Shown here one piece after another: positions 1-8,916 of a DNA stretch of 64,000 nucleotides. Origin of the DNA: Chitinophaga fulva (GTDB lineage Bacteria > Bacteroidota > Bacteroidia > Chitinophagales > Chitinophagaceae); assembly GCF_012927205.1 (NCBI RefSeq), contig NZ_JABBGC010000003.1:124001-188000 (forward strand), in the 5' to 3' direction. The notes below the pieces were generated by a model. It ran no database searches and was not told the DNA's origin. It saw nothing but the letters and a program-made list of their open reading frames with translations. Every line of letters starts with the position of its first letter. Positions within the stretch are counted from its first letter, which is position 1. A program made the translations under genes and the position numbers.

Positions 1-94
1 CAAGGCCGATGGTTACGGTAGAGAGATCGAATTCTTCTCCCTGATCATTTTTACGGAGGTCGATAGTTTGACCTTTTACGAGATTGATCGCCAT
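1..94 (-). CDS. TerD family protein (partial, N-terminus only)
   Basis: Only the first 31 codons lie in the window; the gene runs off the left edge. Read on the minus strand from the ATG at 94, the protein begins MAINLVKGQTIDL and continues with KNDQGEEFDLSTVTIGL, the typical opening of TerD/TerE calcium-binding domains. It starts 8 bases after the stop of the TerD paralogue at 102-677 and in the same direction, so the two are probably cotranscribed. TerD proteins belong to tellurite-resistance and envelope-stress clusters in the cytoplasm; that role is family knowledge and is not shown here. The missing C-terminus prevents any check of the metal site. Confidence 0.8.
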   Translation of the reverse strand, partial: MAINLVKGQTIDLRKNDQGEEFDLSTVTIGL

Positions 95-101
95 ATATAG
101 G

Positions 102-677
102 TTATTTAATGATCTGTCCTTTAAAATATTTAGAGAGGAAAAATGCCAGGTCTTCCTTGTATCCTTTACCGGAAGCCTCAAATTTCCATTGACCGTCTTT
201 TACGTACAGGCGGCCGAATTCCACGCCTGTCTCGATGGAGAAGTCTTCTCCCAGTTCGTATTTAGCGATCTCCTGTGAGGTAGCGTTATCAACGATACGG
301 ATATACGAATCCCTTACCTGGCCATAGTTCTGTCTTCTGGCGATAGCGTCGTGAATGGTAACGACGAACAGGATTTCCTTTACGCGGGGATCCACTTTCG
401 TCAGGTCTACCATGATGGTTTCATCATCGCCGCCGTCGCTGTTGCCGCCCGTAGGGTCGTCACCGGTATGATGCAGCGCGCCATCAGGAGAGTCTGTGTT
501 GCCATAGAATACAAAATAACGTTCTTCCGGGATCGATCTGTTGTCATCGATCATAAAGGCAGATGCGTCGAGGTCGAAAGCCGCACCTGTACCTTCGTTT
601 GGCTCCCATCCCAGTCCGACACTGATGCTGGACAGGCCAATATCAATCCTCTGTCCTTTTTGTAAGTTAATAGCCAT
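102..677 (-). CDS. TerD family calcium-binding stress protein
   Basis: A complete 191-residue single-domain TerD protein, the usual length for the family. It opens with MAINLQKGQRIDIGLS and has the conserved core VGLGWEPNEG, then FDLDASAF. An acidic-glycine loop around residues 67-82 (GDDPTGGNSDGGDDE) corresponds to the calcium-binding region, and YIRIVD and YELGEDFS match the C-terminal strands. Family members bind calcium and act in the cytoplasm in tellurite or oxidative-stress ter operons. The next gene downstream is a second TerD copy (1-94), so this is the edge of a ter cluster. The sequence upstream (678-720) is AT-rich, as expected for a promoter, but I cannot name boxes. The family assignment is confident; the stress that induces it is not known. 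Confidence 0.9.
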   Translation of the reverse strand: MAINLQKGQRIDIGLSSISVGLGWEPNEGTGAAFDLDASAFMIDDNRSIPEERYFVFYGNTDSPDGALHHTGDDPTGGNSDGGDDETIMVDLTKVDPRVKEILFVVTIHDAIARRQNYGQVRDSYIRIVDNATSQEIAKYELGEDFSIETGVEFGRLYVKDGQWKFEASGKGYKEDLAFFLSKYFKGQIIK

Positions 678-976
678 TTTCAGAAAATTTAAAACGTAGG
701 TAAGATAATATTTTTAATTAGAAAGATTGCTACATATCTTAAAATTATTATGTGTAGCAAGAAATAAATCAGCCAGTCACAAAAGATTACAGCAAACGGC
801 AAAATACTATCAGACTTTATCATATCATCATTTATCAAATACTTACAACTCGCTGATTCCTATATTTTTGTATAGTCCTCCTTGTGGTATCCTTCACGTA
901 TCCTTCGTATATCCTTCACCAATCTCTTTACTAAGGCCGTATAACCGGGCATTAAATCAATATTATTTTCCCGTTT

Positions 977-994
977 CCAGGGCTGAAGCCCTGG
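977..994. repeat. REP-like palindrome, copy 1
   Basis: CCAGGGCT-GA-AGCCCTGG forms a perfect 8-bp stem with a two-base loop. The same core recurs in the window at 56094-56113, with a stem one pair longer. Both copies are intergenic, as expected of a dispersed extragenic palindrome. No transposase is nearby. Confidence 0.6.
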
Positions 995-1007
995 GCTACG
1001 ATATGAT

Positions 1008-1039
1008 TAAAAGAAAAGGACAGGCCCTTGAGCCTGCCC
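1008..1039 (-). terminator. Rho-independent terminator of pepD
   Basis: On the minus strand GGGCAGGC (1032-1039) pairs with GCCTGTCC (1018-1025) through one G-U wobble, with a six-base loop, and is followed by a T-rich run (1008-1017). It sits 22 bases past the pepD stop. Confidence 0.7.
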
Positions 1040-1061
1040 CGGTATAAAACATTTACAGTGA

Positions 1062-2516
1062 CTAACGTTTAGGAATTTCACGCAGAATATGCAGCAGAAA
1101 CCCATAGAACTTCTGTACAGAAGATACCTGCACACATTCATTGGGAGAGTGCGCGCCACGGATGGTAGGCCCGAAAGAAATCATATCCGGTCCTTTCAGC
1201 AGCGAGCCCAGGATACCGCATTCCAGCCCGGCGTGGATAGCGCCTACTTTCGGGGTATGATCGAAGTGATTGCCGTATAAAGACAACATCAGTTTCAGGA
1301 CAGGAGAATCCGGATTGGGTTTCCAACCGGGATAACCACCGACCTGTACTACTTCACAGCCCATGTTTTCAAAGGCTGCCCGTACCGCGAGGGCTACGTC
1401 TTCTTTGGTGCTGTCTACGTTGCTGCGTTGCAGTGACTGGGTAATGAACGTTCCGTCTTTCACGCTTACTTTCGCGATGTTGTTGGATGCTTCCACCAGG
1501 CCCGGAATATCGGGGCTCATGCGGAACACGCCGTTCGGCGCGGCATAGATAGCACGCAGCAGTTTATCGAAGTAAGCAGGTTCCATCACGGAGGCAGGCG
1601 TGGCTGCCGGCGTGATCTCCACTGTCAGCCCTGTTTCCACGGTTTTATATTCTTCTTTCAGGATGGCCGCAAACGCCTGTACCAGTTCCTCCAAACGGGC
1701 TTTATCAGCACCTGGCACTACTACCGTTGCGCGGGATTCACGCGGGATAGCGTTACGCAGACTACCGCCATCAAGGGAGGCCAGCTGCAGGTCAACAGAC
1801 TGCCGCACGTTGTACAACAGGCGGTTCATCAGTTTGTTGGCATTACCTCTGCCACGGTTGATGTCCATACCGGAGTGACCGCCCAGCAAGCCTTTGACGG
1901 TGATATCATAAGCAGCGCCACCCGCTACGGCAGGCACCTGCTGGTAGTTGCCGCTGGTGTTGGTATCCAGGCCACCGGCACAACCGATAGTGATTTCATC
2001 TTCCTCTTCGGTATCGAGGTTGAGCAATATTTTTCCGGTATAAGGAGCAGGGTCCAGTTGCATAGCACCGGTCATACCCGTTTCTTCATCGATGGTGAAC
2101 ATAACTTCGATGGCAGGATGCGCAATATCGGTAGCTGCCAGGATAGCCATGATAGTAGCCACGCCGATGCCGTTGTCTGCGCCAAGCGTAGTACCACGGG
2201 CCCTCACCCAGTCACCGTCTACATACATCTCAATACCTTGTGTATCAAAATCAAATACGGTATCACCATTTTTTTGGTGCACCATATCCAGGTGGGATTG
2301 CAGGATAACGGTCTGGCGGTCTTCCATACCAGCGGTTGCCGGTTTTTTGATGCACACGTTTCCGACAGCGTCCTTTGTCGTTTCCAGGCCAATCTGACGG
2401 CCAAATGCCTCAACGAAAGCCACTGCCTTCTCTTCTTTCTTAGAGGCCCGGGGTATGGCGTTCAGCTGACTGAAATATTGCCACAGAGACTGCGGGGCCA
2501 GTGTTGTTAGTTCCAT
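1062..2516 (-). CDS. pepD: Aminoacyl-histidine dipeptidase (Xaa-His dipeptidase)
   Basis: A 484-residue cytosolic M20C metallopeptidase, the normal PepD length, that hydrolyses dipeptides such as carnosine-type Xaa-His. The two-metal site is visible in order: HLDMVH (residues 75-80, with H75 and D77 as the general metal and catalytic pair), LGADNG (D114 bridging the metals) and DEETG (E144/E145, catalytic base and ligand). Near the C-terminus come HAGLECG and a histidine in HSPNE. Residues 200-310 form the lid or dimerisation part, with GGHSGMDI. The start MELTTLAPQSLWQYF matches the family N-terminus. It appears monocistronic, with a terminator directly downstream and a large hairpin region upstream (2597-2687). 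Function is well supported by motifs; the exact dipeptide preference is not. Confidence 0.93.
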   Translation of the reverse strand: MELTTLAPQSLWQYFSQLNAIPRASKKEEKAVAFVEAFGRQIGLETTKDAVGNVCIKKPATAGMEDRQTVILQSHLDMVHQKNGDTVFDFDTQGIEMYVDGDWVRARGTTLGADNGIGVATIMAILAATDIAHPAIEVMFTIDEETGMTGAMQLDPAPYTGKILLNLDTEEEDEITIGCAGGLDTNTSGNYQQVPAVAGGAAYDITVKGLLGGHSGMDINRGRGNANKLMNRLLYNVRQSVDLQLASLDGGSLRNAIPRESRATVVVPGADKARLEELVQAFAAILKEEYKTVETGLTVEITPAATPASVMEPAYFDKLLRAIYAAPNGVFRMSPDIPGLVEASNNIAKVSVKDGTFITQSLQRSNVDSTKEDVALAVRAAFENMGCEVVQVGGYPGWKPNPDSPVLKLMLSLYGNHFDHTPKVGAIHAGLECGILGSLLKGPDMISFGPTIRGAHSPNECVQVSSVQKFYGFLLHILREIPKR

Positions 2517-2596
2517 GTCGTATATTAAATAACGTGATTAGGCAGGCAATGTAGGTAAATCCGGCGAAACGGGCAACAAACTACAGGGAACAAACT

Positions 2597-2687
2597 CAAT
2601 TACGAATGACGAATGAAGGGCTTTCATACAGGAAGGTTATTTAGTAACCTCTCTATAAGAAAGCCCTTCATTCGTAATTTGTAATTG
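2597..2687. repeat. Long imperfect inverted repeat with a nested hairpin
   Basis: Arms of 29 bases (2597-2625 and 2659-2687) are complementary apart from a few mismatches and share the core ACGAATGAAGGGCTTTC. A second hairpin, AGGTTA-TTTAG-TAACCT, lies inside at 2634-2650. The element fills the gap between the thioredoxin-like gene, whose stop it touches, and pepD. It could end the upstream Sus operon transcript or be a small non-autonomous repeat. Confidence 0.6.
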
Positions 2688-2688
2688 A

Positions 2689-3927
2689 TTATAGTTTTTC
2701 CCCGTTCTTCATCTTATCGAGTACTTTCTGTTGATATTCTTTCCTGTATTTGTTTTCTTTTCCGGTAGAAAGGTCACCAACAACAGTTTCCTGTAAGCGG
2801 ACAGCCGTTGCGGTATCTCCCAGTTTATACAACAGCAAAGCCTGTACGCTCTTTGCCTCCGCATGAGGATCTTCTTTAGCCGCGCGCTCGCTCCATGCCA
2901 GCGCGGTGCGCAACATGGTTGTATCTGTGGCATAAAGACCGACAGTGCGGGCGAAGCTGCTCAAATCCTTGGGATCAAGTTGTTTGTCGTATTGTTTCAG
3001 ATAGACTTTCACTGCTTTTTCAAACTGGTCGTACGCTTTGGTGCGCTGGTACCATTGCACCCGGAACTTATCCATCACGATGCCTGCTAATTCGGGGTAT
3101 TTCTTTTTCAGCTTCACCTGGATGGCCGTAAAATCGGGCTTATCGCCTTCCTTCAGTTCGGAATAAATCTCTTCTCCGAAGATGATCTGTTGCACCCTGT
3201 TTTCTGCATAACGTGCGCCCATCACCTGGTCGACTTTAGCAGGATTTTTCCGGAAGATGACAAATCCTGTGTCCCGGCTGGAGAGGGTGAACTTGTCCAG
3301 GAAATGCAACACGTCCGGCGCAAAAATATCCGGCACGGCACGAAGGTAGCGTTGTGTAAACAAAACGGTGTAGCGGCCATCATACATTTTCCGGGCTTCT
3401 TCCGCTAACCGTTTCAGTGTATCTGGTTGACTGCCTGCATTTTTAGCCATCGTCTCCATACGGGTGTAGTATTGCGTTTCGGGCTTCAATGCCTGTGCAG
3501 AAGCAGCGATAAATGCGGCGGCACTGTCGCCACCCACCACCAGGTGTACCAGGCGGCCATCAGGCGCGAAATACAAAAACGTCGGATAGGCCATCACGTT
3601 ATATTCTTTGGCAATAGCGGCGGCATCTTCATACCAGCGTTTTACAGCCGCGTCGTCACCGGCCGTTTTGTCCATCTGTACTTTGACGGAGATGAATTTA
3701 TCATTGAAAAAATCACCCACTGACTGCTGCGGAAAAATGTCGCGGCTCATCATTTTACAAGGCCCGCACCAGGTGGTGAAGCAGTCCATGAAAATAAACT
3801 TGCCTTCTTTTTTGGCTTTGGCTTTGATGTCTTTCCAGCTTAGTTCGTGTTCAAAATGAATCCCGGGTTCCTGTGCTGTGGCCGTTATACCGGCCAACAA
3901 GAGTACATACAAAAGAAACTGTTTCAT
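2689..3927 (-). CDS. Exported thioredoxin-fold protein with helical C-terminal region
   Basis: 412 residues. The N-terminus MKQFLLYVLLLAGITATAQ is a signal peptide, so the protein should act in the periplasm. Residues 25-140 form a thioredoxin domain with the active site TTWCGPCKMM (cysteines 54 and 57), DxFFNDKFISVKV-type strands and the cis-proline region MAYPTFLYF. The remaining 260 residues are helical with TPR-like spacing (SWSERAAKEDPHAEAKSVQ). It resembles the DUF255/thioredoxin_7-type proteins that often sit in Bacteroidota Sus loci. It is the last gene of the minus-strand sigma/FecR/SusC/SusD operon, 59 bases after SusD. A disulfide-exchange role is likely from the CGPC motif; the substrate is unknown. 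Confidence 0.85.
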   Translation of the reverse strand: MKQFLLYVLLLAGITATAQEPGIHFEHELSWKDIKAKAKKEGKFIFMDCFTTWCGPCKMMSRDIFPQQSVGDFFNDKFISVKVQMDKTAGDDAAVKRWYEDAAAIAKEYNVMAYPTFLYFAPDGRLVHLVVGGDSAAAFIAASAQALKPETQYYTRMETMAKNAGSQPDTLKRLAEEARKMYDGRYTVLFTQRYLRAVPDIFAPDVLHFLDKFTLSSRDTGFVIFRKNPAKVDQVMGARYAENRVQQIIFGEEIYSELKEGDKPDFTAIQVKLKKKYPELAGIVMDKFRVQWYQRTKAYDQFEKAVKVYLKQYDKQLDPKDLSSFARTVGLYATDTTMLRTALAWSERAAKEDPHAEAKSVQALLLYKLGDTATAVRLQETVVGDLSTGKENKYRKEYQQKVLDKMKNGEKL

Positions 3928-3942
3928 AAGAAAATAGAGGAC

Positions 3943-3958
3943 GGCGGAAAGGTCCGCC
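3943..3958. other. Intercistronic hairpin between susD and the thioredoxin gene
   Basis: GGCGGA-AAGG-TCCGCC is a perfect 6-bp GC stem with a four-base loop. It has no T-run on the gene (minus) side, so it is more likely an mRNA-stability or processing element than a terminator. Confidence 0.4.
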
Positions 3959-3986
3959 GCCGCTTTTTTATTGGTTGGTTGGTGAA

Positions 3987-5348
3987 TTATCTTCTTTCGT
4001 TCGGCTCCAGTTCCGGATTCATCTGCATCAGCTTCGGCGCCACAGGAAACACGTAATGATAATCGTTAGGCTTCAACGTAAACGTCTGCCCGCTGTAGGT
4101 ATGCGTAATGGTTTTAGCGAAACGCGGGTCTTTGTTGAGCCGTTTCAGATCGAACAACCGCTGTCCTTTGAAACACAACTCCCGCCGGCGCTCCGACAGC
4201 ACCTGCTGCAACGCCTCATCTGCTGTAGCTGCTGTGGATGGTACATACGCCGCCTGCGCAATACGCATTTTACGCAACAGGTTCACATCCTGCATGGCAG
4301 CAGCCACATTGTTCAAACGGGCATTACATTCAGCACGTACCAGGTACATCTCCGGCACCGTCGGCCCTACGAGGCGGGCATCAAACAACAGGAACTCTCC
4401 CCAATAATACAGGTAACCCACAAATGGGGCGGTAGTGGAAGTAAACAGTACTTTATACCGCAGGTCAATCAAAGAGTCTTTGAACTCCGTTTGTAAATCC
4501 TTGCTCAGCGAGAACCACGTATAACTGTTAGACACTGTTTTCATCAGGATCGTTTCAGGATTGCTCCTGTTCTCCGGATAAGTATTACGGGGATCAGCTA
4601 CAAACTTATTATAGTCTGCCAGCTGGTTTTTGATCTCCAGCGTTTTGGATGCCGCTTTCAGCGCTTCGGGATACTCCCCTCTGATGAGATAAGCACGGGC
4701 CTGCAAGGCATAGGCAGCAGCCAGCGTAGGCTCATAAACGCTGGTACTGGTAGTGCCCAGCAACGCCGTAGCCTGATTCAGATCTGTCAGCAACTGATCG
4801 TATACGGCTTTTACGGAAGCACGGTTTAATTTGGCGTCGGTGGTAGGCGCCAGCAACAGCGGCACACCTCTGTCTGTAGCCGAAGTGGCAGCATCATATT
4901 GTACGGCATAAAGGTTCACCAGCGAAAGATAAGCAAAAGATCGGTGTATCAAAGCCTCACCGGTCAACTGGTTACGCTCTTTTTCCGTGCCGTCGGTCAC
5001 GGATTTCATACCATCCAGTACCACGTTAGCGAGATACACCTGCTTATACAGGTTGCTCCACTGTGCATCATTGTCGGTAGACATCCACACATCGTCCTGC
5101 CAGGTATGTATCCGGTAGGTGGAAGTGCCCAAATAATCAAGCCCCTGCTGCTCATAGTACTCCACGTTGTCAGACGCCAGTTCATCGGCGCCATAGGAGC
5201 TCACCAGGTCATAGGAGTTGTTCATCAACAAACGGTAATCCTTATACGTAGAAGGGATCACCTTTCCTTTGGGTTTTATGTCGAGATAATCTCTGCCACA
5301 ACCAGCGAGGGTCATCAAAGCAGCTGCATATATCAAATTGCGAAACAT
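3987..5348 (-). CDS. SusD/RagB family nutrient-binding outer-membrane lipoprotein
   Basis: 453 residues. The N-terminus MFRNLIYAAALMTLAGC ends in a lipobox with lipidated C17, followed by GRDYLDIKPKGKVIPSTYKDY, the typical SusD opening. The helical TPR-like scaffold is seen in RSFAYLSLVNLYAVQYD and YALQARAYLIRGEYPEALK. The C-terminus has the conserved VLSERRRELCFKGQRLFDLKR and ends PELEPNERR. SusD proteins cap the SusC transporter on the cell surface and bind the incoming ligand. It is coded 18 bases after the SusC partner (5367-8879). The ligand cannot be read from sequence. No glycoside hydrolase lies next door, so a glycan is not implied; a thioredoxin-like protein follows instead. Confidence 0.93.
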   Translation of the reverse strand: MFRNLIYAAALMTLAGCGRDYLDIKPKGKVIPSTYKDYRLLMNNSYDLVSSYGADELASDNVEYYEQQGLDYLGTSTYRIHTWQDDVWMSTDNDAQWSNLYKQVYLANVVLDGMKSVTDGTEKERNQLTGEALIHRSFAYLSLVNLYAVQYDAATSATDRGVPLLLAPTTDAKLNRASVKAVYDQLLTDLNQATALLGTTSTSVYEPTLAAAYALQARAYLIRGEYPEALKAASKTLEIKNQLADYNKFVADPRNTYPENRSNPETILMKTVSNSYTWFSLSKDLQTEFKDSLIDLRYKVLFTSTTAPFVGYLYYWGEFLLFDARLVGPTVPEMYLVRAECNARLNNVAAAMQDVNLLRKMRIAQAAYVPSTAATADEALQQVLSERRRELCFKGQRLFDLKRLNKDPRFAKTITHTYSGQTFTLKPNDYHYVFPVAPKLMQMNPELEPNERR

Positions 5349-5366
5349 CAGGCAACATTTTTAAGA

Positions 5367-8300
5367 TTAGAAAGTTGTTTTCAAACCAACGGCAAAAGAA
5401 CGCGCAGGCGGCAGCAGTGAATAATAAGCCCCGGGAATATAGTCCGGATCAATACCGGCCTTGTTTTCAGTCCACAAGGCAAGATTACGGCCATAGGCGA
5501 TAAATGACAACCGTTGCAGATGCAGGGAACGCAACAACTGCGCCGGCAGGTCATACGTCAGCGACACCTCCCGTAAACGGATATGCGCACCGCTTTCAAT
5601 CAGCCTGTCTGACTTGGGATACCATGTATTCGTATAGGTGACACCGGTAGAAGGCACTACCGGTACGTCCGTACGTGCTTCATCACCGGGTTTCTGCCAG
5701 CGGTCGGCTACATCGCTGTGAATGGACTTCTGCGTAAAATAACTAGAGTAATCTACTGTAGGGCGACGGAAAACATATCCCATCTTATACGTGATCAGCA
5801 ACGACAGCTCCAGCTGTTTATAACGGACAATGTTTGTCAACCCGCCGAAAAAGCGCGGCACCGTAGTACCGCTATAAGTCAGTGTAGACAAGTCCGCGGA
5901 AATATCGGCGTTGGCCAGATTCCGTTTGCCATCACCGGAGAGCACAATAGGCCGGCCAATGCTGTCCAGTCCGCCGTAGCGGTAGCTGTAGATACCTTCA
6001 ATCGGTTTACCCTTGACAGGATTGGCACCTGTGCCGCTGTTGCTATAGTAGTTTACGTTCTCCCGTTGCAGATTGGAAGACACGACTTTGTTTTCGTTGT
6101 ACCCGAAATTCATGATGGCTTTCCAAGAGAAATGTTTCCGTTGTATTACCGCTGCCGAGATATTAAGGTCTACCCCGTTATTACGCAGCTCCGCCGTATT
6201 AACGGTCAGTGTGGTGAAACCATAGGTGGCGTTGAACTCGGCCGGCCCTAACAGGTCGTAGCTATGTTTGCGGTATACATCCAGTGTCACATCCAGGCGG
6301 CTGTCCCAGAAAGAGAGGTCAGCGCCTACGTTGAAGGTTTTGGTTTTTTCCCAACGCAACAATGGATTGGCCGGGTTGCTGATGCTGGCGTAGGGCTGAC
6401 CGTTATAATATCCGGGAGATGACGATACGGACGCTATCAGGAACGGGCTCGTCGTTTTGTCCACGTTGCCATTCACGCCATAGGTTACACGAAGATTGAG
6501 GCGGTTCATAAAAGGCAGCTCCATAAACTGCTCCTCTCCCAGTTTCCACATACCGCCCAATGACCACAAAGGCGTGGCGCGATATTGCTCACTCGCGCCA
6601 AAGAGGTTGGAATCGTCCAGTCTGGCGCTGCCGGAGAACACGTAACGGCTGTTGAAAGTATAGTTCGCATTGGCATACCATGACATAAAGCGGTCCCTTG
6701 TATCACCCAGACTGTTAGGAATAGACGGTTTGGTCTGGTTCCCCGTCACCGCTGTTTTGTAATAGGTATCGTAGTTCACCGGCATGGAAGCCAGTGTCTG
6801 ATCATCATAACCATACAAACGGCTGGAAGCACTGGAGGTCCACACCTGCCTGATTTCACTACCGGCAACGGCGTCTATCCTATGCTTTTTCCCCAACTGG
6901 CGGTTCAGGTTCAGCTGTCCGCGTACATCATAATGTTCCATGTCAGCGTTGGCAATGTTCAGGATCCCCCCTTTCGGCAAACCATACACCAGGTTGCCGC
7001 CAGTAATAGAGGTGGCACTATTGACGGTGCTCCTGCTCGTATAGGTGTCGGGGTTAGCATAGATACGGTTGCGCTGGAAAGAGCGTTCATAAAGGCCGCT
7101 CAGCGTGGCTGTCAGTCCGGGGATAATACGATAATTGAAGCCGGCGTTAATACGATAGAGGTTCATGCGGCTGGTATTGTCTGCATTCGCCAGTTCGGAA
7201 AGATAGTCGTACCGCCATGGCAGATAGCCGAGGCGTTGCAGGGAATCCAGTGCGCGGCCATTAAAGGCGCGGGCATACTGTATGGCTTTACCGTTATCGT
7301 CCACAATGCGGTCGTAGGGCAACATGGTGTAGATGCCCGGTTCCAGCGGAGACAGGCCAAGGCCGTTGTTTTTGGCGGTATTCATCACGGCCATGATACC
7401 CAGATTGGCATCGAGGTTTTTGTTGAGCTTGAAGTTATTGGTGGAGTTGATGGTGACGCGGGTGTTGCGGTTGCCTTTGGCCACCGGCAGTTCATCAGCG
7501 ATGGAGCCGGAAATAAAATACTGCGCAAAATCGCTGCCTCCGCTCATAGACAGATTGTATTGCTGTATTTGCTGGCGTTGCAACAGGTATTGCTGATATT
7601 GTGACTTATAGTCGTAACCGGACAGTTGCTGTACCAGGGCATCGCGCTGTGCAGCGGTGATCTCGCCACGTTTGTAGCGGTAGAAGATATCTGCGCCGGT
7701 GCTCACCGCAGGCAAGGTACGGCCATTCGGATCGGGGATGAGGTTTTTATCCACTGCTTCCCTTTCAAAGTCGAGGTAGGCCGCAGAACTGGCCACAGGA
7801 CGGTAACTCAGGTCGGGCCGGCCACCCAGCGTAAAATTGGTGGAGAAGGTGATCTGCCGGCGTTGCTGACTTCCTTTCCGCGTTTCAATCACCACTACGC
7901 CGTTGGCTGCACGCACACCCCAGATAGAGGCTGCGGCCGCATCTTTCAGGAAAGTGATACGGGCAATGTCTTCCGGGTTGATCATAGACAGCTCCCCTTC
8001 ATAGGGAAAACCATCGATGACGATCAGCGGGTCCTGCTGTGCTTTGAAGGTATTGCGTCCGCGGATGGCGAATACCGGGCTTTTAGACGGGCGGCCATTG
8101 GCGTCCGGAGGATTGCTGGTCACCAGCAACCCGCTCACCATACCTTCCATCTTATCCACCACATTGGTGGTGATCTTACGTTCCATGTCTTTCTCCTGTA
8201 TCTGGGAGAAAGAACCGGTGGCTCTCTCCTTTGCAATGGTCTGGTAACCGGTGGACACTTCCACCTGCTTCAGTTGAATATTATCTGATTGCAGGACCAC

Positions 8301-8879
8301 GTCCAGCTTTGGTTTGCCGGCCGATGCCTGCATGTGGTAACCGATGAAGGTAAAAGTAAGCAGCTCTCCCGGTTTGGATAACCGAACGAAATAAACGCCG
8401 TTACCATCTGTAAAAGCGCCGGCCCTGCCAGAGGCAGGTTTGACGGTCACGCCGGGAAGCGGGTTGCCATTTTCATCAGTCACCCGGCCTTTTACGAGCA
8501 ACGGGTCTGTGCCTGTTACCACCTGGTCCATCGCAGGCACCGGCGCTGAAATGCTGGCGGGTGTTGTCTTCCTGCGTACGTCTTTTACAATCGTATAGGT
8601 GTTGTCGTTAACATACAGAAAGAGGTATCCTCTTTGATACAACACTTCTTTCAGCACGGCCTCCACCGATCTGCAACAGAAAGCGCGGATATCCACGGTA
8701 GTGGTGACATTGTCCAGCAGGTTGTTTTCATACACGAAACTGGTACGATAGAGGCGGGTGATTTCCTTCAGTGCTGTGCTGACCGGCATAGTCCTTACCT
8801 GTGCGTATGCGAGCTGCATAGTCAACAGGAAAGAACACACCATCGCCGCAGTTTTACGTAACTGTGCTCCCTTCATCAT
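5367..8879 (-). CDS. SusC/RagA family TonB-linked outer-membrane transporter with STN domain
   Basis: 1170 residues. A signal peptide (MMKGAQLRKTAAMVCSFLLTMQLAYAQ) is followed by a STN (secretin/TonB N-terminal) domain at about 30-95, used for signalling to a FecR-type regulator. A carboxypeptidase-like regulatory domain (about 128-205, KGRVTDENGNPLPGV) comes next, then the plug (about 215-340, with MVSGLLVTSNPPDANG and the SusC motif KDAAAASIWGVRAANGVVVI). A large beta-barrel ends AVGLKTTF with the terminal aromatic expected of an outer-membrane protein. It imports ligand using TonB energy, with SusD (18 bases downstream) as lid. The STN domain fits the upstream FecR and sigma genes: ligand binding should induce this operon. 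The start ATG is preceded on the coding strand by a CAACCAACCAA-type leader and not by a Shine-Dalgarno sequence. Confidence 0.95.
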   Translation of the reverse strand: MMKGAQLRKTAAMVCSFLLTMQLAYAQVRTMPVSTALKEITRLYRTSFVYENNLLDNVTTTVDIRAFCCRSVEAVLKEVLYQRGYLFLYVNDNTYTIVKDVRRKTTPASISAPVPAMDQVVTGTDPLLVKGRVTDENGNPLPGVTVKPASGRAGAFTDGNGVYFVRLSKPGELLTFTFIGYHMQASAGKPKLDVVLQSDNIQLKQVEVSTGYQTIAKERATGSFSQIQEKDMERKITTNVVDKMEGMVSGLLVTSNPPDANGRPSKSPVFAIRGRNTFKAQQDPLIVIDGFPYEGELSMINPEDIARITFLKDAAAASIWGVRAANGVVVIETRKGSQQRRQITFSTNFTLGGRPDLSYRPVASSAAYLDFEREAVDKNLIPDPNGRTLPAVSTGADIFYRYKRGEITAAQRDALVQQLSGYDYKSQYQQYLLQRQQIQQYNLSMSGGSDFAQYFISGSIADELPVAKGNRNTRVTINSTNNFKLNKNLDANLGIMAVMNTAKNNGLGLSPLEPGIYTMLPYDRIVDDNGKAIQYARAFNGRALDSLQRLGYLPWRYDYLSELANADNTSRMNLYRINAGFNYRIIPGLTATLSGLYERSFQRNRIYANPDTYTSRSTVNSATSITGGNLVYGLPKGGILNIANADMEHYDVRGQLNLNRQLGKKHRIDAVAGSEIRQVWTSSASSRLYGYDDQTLASMPVNYDTYYKTAVTGNQTKPSIPNSLGDTRDRFMSWYANANYTFNSRYVFSGSARLDDSNLFGASEQYRATPLWSLGGMWKLGEEQFMELPFMNRLNLRVTYGVNGNVDKTTSPFLIASVSSSPGYYNGQPYASISNPANPLLRWEKTKTFNVGADLSFWDSRLDVTLDVYRKHSYDLLGPAEFNATYGFTTLTVNTAELRNNGVDLNISAAVIQRKHFSWKAIMNFGYNENKVVSSNLQRENVNYYSNSGTGANPVKGKPIEGIYSYRYGGLDSIGRPIVLSGDGKRNLANADISADLSTLTYSGTTVPRFFGGLTNIVRYKQLELSLLITYKMGYVFRRPTVDYSSYFTQKSIHSDVADRWQKPGDEARTDVPVVPSTGVTYTNTWYPKSDRLIESGAHIRLREVSLTYDLPAQLLRSLHLQRLSFIAYGRNLALWTENKAGIDPDYIPGAYYSLLPPARSFAVGLKTTF

Positions 8880-8916
8880 TGATGTTTGGTTGGTTGTTTG
8901 GTTGATTAATAAACGA
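8880..8916 (-). promoter_or_regulatory. CAACCAACCAA-rich leader before susC
   Basis: On the coding strand this 37-base gap between fecR and susC is almost only A and C, built from repeated CAACCAA units, and has no Shine-Dalgarno sequence. A similar ACCAACCAACCAA stretch follows susD at 3966-3978. An unstructured A/C-rich leader could aid initiation in Bacteroidota; that function is inference. Confidence 0.35.

Larger units (their letters stand above)
678..1061. other. Intergenic region with a REP-like hairpin and a terminator
   Basis: This is 384 bases between the TerD genes and pepD, which are both on the minus strand. A 106-codon open frame here (727-1047, plus) has no recognisable protein features and reads through both hairpins described separately (977-994 and 1008-1039), so I treat it as non-coding. 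The rest is AT-rich and contains nothing else I recognise. Confidence 0.6.

Noticed and set aside
727..1047. 106-codon open frame upstream of pepD on the plus strand
   Set aside because: It reads through a REP-like hairpin and the pepD terminator, and its composition is not protein-like.
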